Positions 61,980 through 64,000 of a stretch of 64,000 nt of DNA are shown in pieces. Positions within the stretch are counted from its first letter, which is position 1. Each line of letters opens with the position of its first letter. Both the position numbers and the translations under genes were made by a program. The stretch lies in the NCBI GenBank assembly GCA_036734105.1, contig DAIMZH010000006.1, positions 1 to 64,000 of the forward strand, given 5' to 3'. This DNA comes from Azoarcus_F sp036734105 (GTDB taxonomy: Bacteria; Pseudomonadota; Gammaproteobacteria; Burkholderiales; Rhodocyclaceae). The notes under the pieces are model-generated. The model did no database searches, was not told the DNA's origin, and saw nothing but the letters and a program-made list of their open reading frames with translations.

Positions 61980-62984
61980 TCAGCGGATCGCGGCGATACA
62001 TTCGGAAACCAGATCGGGGCCACGGTAAATCAACCCGCTATACAACTGCACCAGACTGGCACCCGCCTGCAGCTTGGCCTTGGCGGTTTTGCCATCCATG
62101 ATGCCGCCAGCGGCAATCACCGGTAATTCTCCGGCCAGGGCATGCACCAGGCGTGCTACCACTTCGGTGGATTTCTCGAACAAGGGTGCACCCGAGAGGC
62201 CGCCTTGCTGGTCGGCGAGTGGGTGTCCTGCGATGAGGTCGCGTGCAATGGTGGTGTTGGTGGCAATTACACCGTCGATCTGGTGGCGCCGCAGGGTGTC
62301 GGCAATGTCGCTGATCTGGTCGTCGTCGAGGTCGGGTGCAATCTTGAGCACCAGTGGCACTATCCGCCCGTTTTTCTCGTTGAGCAAATTCTGGCGCTGC
62401 CGCAACCGGCCAAGCAGTTCGTCAAGCTCGGATGCGCCCTGCAGTTGCCTGAGGTTGGCGGTGTTGGGTGAGGAAATATTGACTGTGACATAGCTGGCGT
62501 GGGCATGAACCTGATCAAGGCAGATCAGGTAGTCTTCGGTGGCCTTTTCGATAGGCGTGTCGAAGTTTTTGCCAATGTTGATGCCAAGAATGCCCTTGAA
62601 TCGGCAGCTTGCCACGTTGGTGAGCATCATGCCGACACCGTGGTTGTTGAAGCCCATGCGGTTGATGATGGCGCCAGCGTCGGGCAGCCGAAACAGGCGA
62701 GGTTTGGGGTTGCCCGGCTGTGAGCGTGGCGTCACAGTGCCGATTTCGACAAAACCAAAGCCGAGACGGGCCAGCCCGTCTACGGCTTCACCGTTTTTGT
62801 CCAGTCCGGCGGCAAGTCCGACGCGATTTGGAAATCGCAGGCCCATCAACTCAACCGGGTTTGATTCCGGGGTGGGGCGCTGAGGTAGCACCCTGCCCAT
62901 GGCAGAGAGCGCGGAAATCGTGAGGTTGTGCGAGGTTTCTGCGTCCAGTTTGAACAGCAGGGGGCGGACTAAACCGTAGGTCAT
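61980..62984 (-). CDS. pyrD: Dihydroorotate dehydrogenase (quinone), class 2
   Basis: 334 residues from the ATG at 62984 (MTYGLVRPLLFKLDAET), the normal class 2 N-terminus that docks on the membrane; the ATG at 63053 adds 23 residues. FMN-barrel blocks: GLAAGLDKNGEA, INRMGFNNHG, INIGKN, VNISSPNTANLR with the catalytic Ser, and VIAAGGIMDG. It oxidises dihydroorotate to orotate using quinone in pyrimidine synthesis. Follows bpt on the same strand. Confidence 0.96.
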   Translation of the reverse strand: MTYGLVRPLLFKLDAETSHNLTISALSAMGRVLPQRPTPESNPVELMGLRFPNRVGLAAGLDKNGEAVDGLARLGFGFVEIGTVTPRSQPGNPKPRLFRLPDAGAIINRMGFNNHGVGMMLTNVASCRFKGILGINIGKNFDTPIEKATEDYLICLDQVHAHASYVTVNISSPNTANLRQLQGASELDELLGRLRQRQNLLNEKNGRIVPLVLKIAPDLDDDQISDIADTLRRHQIDGVIATNTTIARDLIAGHPLADQQGGLSGAPLFEKSTEVVARLVHALAGELPVIAAGGIMDGKTAKAKLQAGASLVQLYSGLIYRGPDLVSECIAAIR

Positions 62985-63065
62985 GGCGAAATTGGGAAAT
63001 CGAAGGGCTAATGGCCCATGAACCGGTTGAATCCACCGTGTGGCGTGCAGCACTAGCGGGGGTCG

Positions 63066-63800
63066 TCAAGCGTGTTCATCTGGCTCGAAAGCCTTCCATT
63101 GTCCCCCAATTCGACCTTCAAGTGGTTGAAATCGACTCTTGTATGCCATTTTTTTGCTGTCACGAATCCAGTATCCGAGATATAGAAAAGGCAAACCCAT
63201 CTGCTTGCAGGCCTCAATCTGCCAAAGCACTCCAAAGGTGCCGAGCGAGGCTTTGTCAAGGTCTGGATCGTAATAGGTGTACACACTGGACAGGCCATCG
63301 CTGAGGCGGTCAATGACGCAAACCATGCGCAAACAGCCGTCAGGTTCACGAAATTCGACGAGGTGTGTGTCCACATGGCTTTGCAGCAGAAACTGGGTGT
63401 ATTGCTCGCGATCGTCCAGATCCATGCCTCCACCCGTGTGACGACTGGCCTGGTAGCGCTGGTAGAGGCGGAAATGCTCCTCGCAAAAGCTCAGGCCAGC
63501 ACTGTGCGGCGTGAGATTGGCGTGTCGCTTCAGCGCGCGCCGTTGGCTTCGATCAGGTTCAAATGTGCCGACCGGCACTCGGACCGGCACGCAAGCTTGG
63601 CAGTGGTCACAGTGCGGACGATAGGTGAAGGTGCCGCTGCGACGAAAGCCGTTGTGCACCAGTTCGCTGTAGAGAAACGGGTCAATCAGGTGAGTCGGCG
63701 TGGCCACCTGGGAACGGGCGACCCTGGCATCGAGATAAGAGCAGGCGTAGGGCGCAGTCAGATAAAACTGCAACAAGGTGTAGGGAGAATCGTTCTGCAT
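63066..63800 (-). CDS. bpt: Aspartate/glutamate leucyltransferase (N-end rule)
   Basis: 244 residues. The N-terminal part has APYACSYLDARVARSQ and the Cys pair in HCDHCQACVPVRVPV-like sequence (CDHCQACVPVR); the C-terminal acyltransferase region has FGVLWQIEACKQMGLPFLYLGYWI. It adds Leu to proteins with N-terminal Asp or Glu, marking them for ClpAP. Sits between aat and pyrD, the usual betaproteobacterial order. Confidence 0.95.
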   Translation of the reverse strand: MQNDSPYTLLQFYLTAPYACSYLDARVARSQVATPTHLIDPFLYSELVHNGFRRSGTFTYRPHCDHCQACVPVRVPVGTFEPDRSQRRALKRHANLTPHSAGLSFCEEHFRLYQRYQASRHTGGGMDLDDREQYTQFLLQSHVDTHLVEFREPDGCLRMVCVIDRLSDGLSSVYTYYDPDLDKASLGTFGVLWQIEACKQMGLPFLYLGYWIRDSKKMAYKSRFQPLEGRIGGQWKAFEPDEHA

Positions 63801-63885
63801 GGGGATGCCCTGATCGGCTTGTCGGATTGTCTGTCTTTTGAATCATCGTAGCAGCCACTTGACGATCGCGACACCTGTCAGCGCA

Positions 63886-64000
63886 CTAAAAACCGAATCC
63901 CTGCACGTCCAGCCATTTGCCCGCAGCCGTGTTGCTTGTGGTCAGGCTTGCCAGCGCTGCGCAAAAGTCATTGCGGCAAATCTCCCGCGCACCCATTGAG
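63886..64000 (-). CDS. aat: Leucyl/phenylalanyl-tRNA-protein transferase, C-terminal end (cut by window edge)
   Basis: The last 37 codons and a TAG stop are visible. The sequence SMGAREICRNDFCAALASL matches the usual Aat C-terminus (SLGAREIPRxxF), and the position directly upstream of bpt on the same strand supports it. Aat adds Leu or Phe to N-terminal Lys or Arg in the same N-end rule pathway. The catalytic region lies beyond the window. Confidence 0.75.
   Translation of the reverse strand, partial: SMGAREICRNDFCAALASLTTSNTAAGKWLDVQGFGF

Noticed and set aside
1..64000. tRNA or rRNA genes, CRISPR arrays, prophage or insertion sequences
   Set aside because: None was recognised by eye: no transposase or integrase sequence, repeat-spacer pattern or tRNA-like cloverleaf stood out.

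Overview
The window reads as chromosomal DNA of a GC-rich betaproteobacterium, probably Rhodocyclales-like. This rests on gene content: betaproteobacterial small families (DUF3567, DUF1841), the aat-bpt-pyrD order, an rnfABCDGE operon, class II ribonucleotide reductase and a HoxFUYHW NAD-linked hydrogenase. No rRNA, tRNA, CRISPR array or insertion sequence was seen. Genus-level placement is inference.

Layout. 1-7776: copper/silver resistance. A CusR/CusS-type two-component system diverges from cusF and cusCBA, with a clear inverted-repeat operator between them. 7808-10137: a four-gene, end-overlapping operon (AbrB antitoxin, MazF/PemK toxin, OLD-like ATPase, TOPRIM-like DUF3226 protein). 10287-13235: a two-component pair broken by a deletion, and a periplasmic MsrAB. 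13559-17089: LpxR-like lipid A deacylase, short-chain PHA depolymerase, VF530 and RIO kinase. 17094-22665: a four-gene operon of nucleotide-signalling and effector domains (DRHyd/TPR-S/SLOG protein, polytopic membrane protein with a Rossmann-like tail, patatin, TIR-TM protein), followed by a DUF4760 gene. This is the best candidate for an undescribed system. 24058-26934: class II RNR with a perfect NrdR box upstream. 27308-35019: a solute-binding protein, a hybrid histidine kinase with an Asp-to-Asn receiver, and a PAS/GAF/GGDEF/EAL/CZB protein. 35105-40216: hoxFUYHW.

40358-52823: HDOD, endonuclease/phosphatase-family, DUF2189, alpha/beta hydrolase, YdcH, DUF3567, GreB, a frameshifted chemoreceptor, HtpG (with a sigma32-like promoter), a CLC transporter, MarR, a metallo-beta-lactamase-fold protein and two monohaem cytochromes. 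52829-55286: M48 protease and LemA. 55432-61890: rnfABCDGE-nth-DUF1841. 61980-64000: pyrD, bpt and the 3' end of aat.

Working together. The metal, MsrAB and LpxR genes all serve the cell envelope. Hox and Rnf connect hydrogen, NAD(H) and ferredoxin pools. The two accessory blocks near 8-10 kb and 17-24 kb carry toxin and effector domains typical of defence or stress systems. Calls come from reading translated sequence and motifs; no database search was run.
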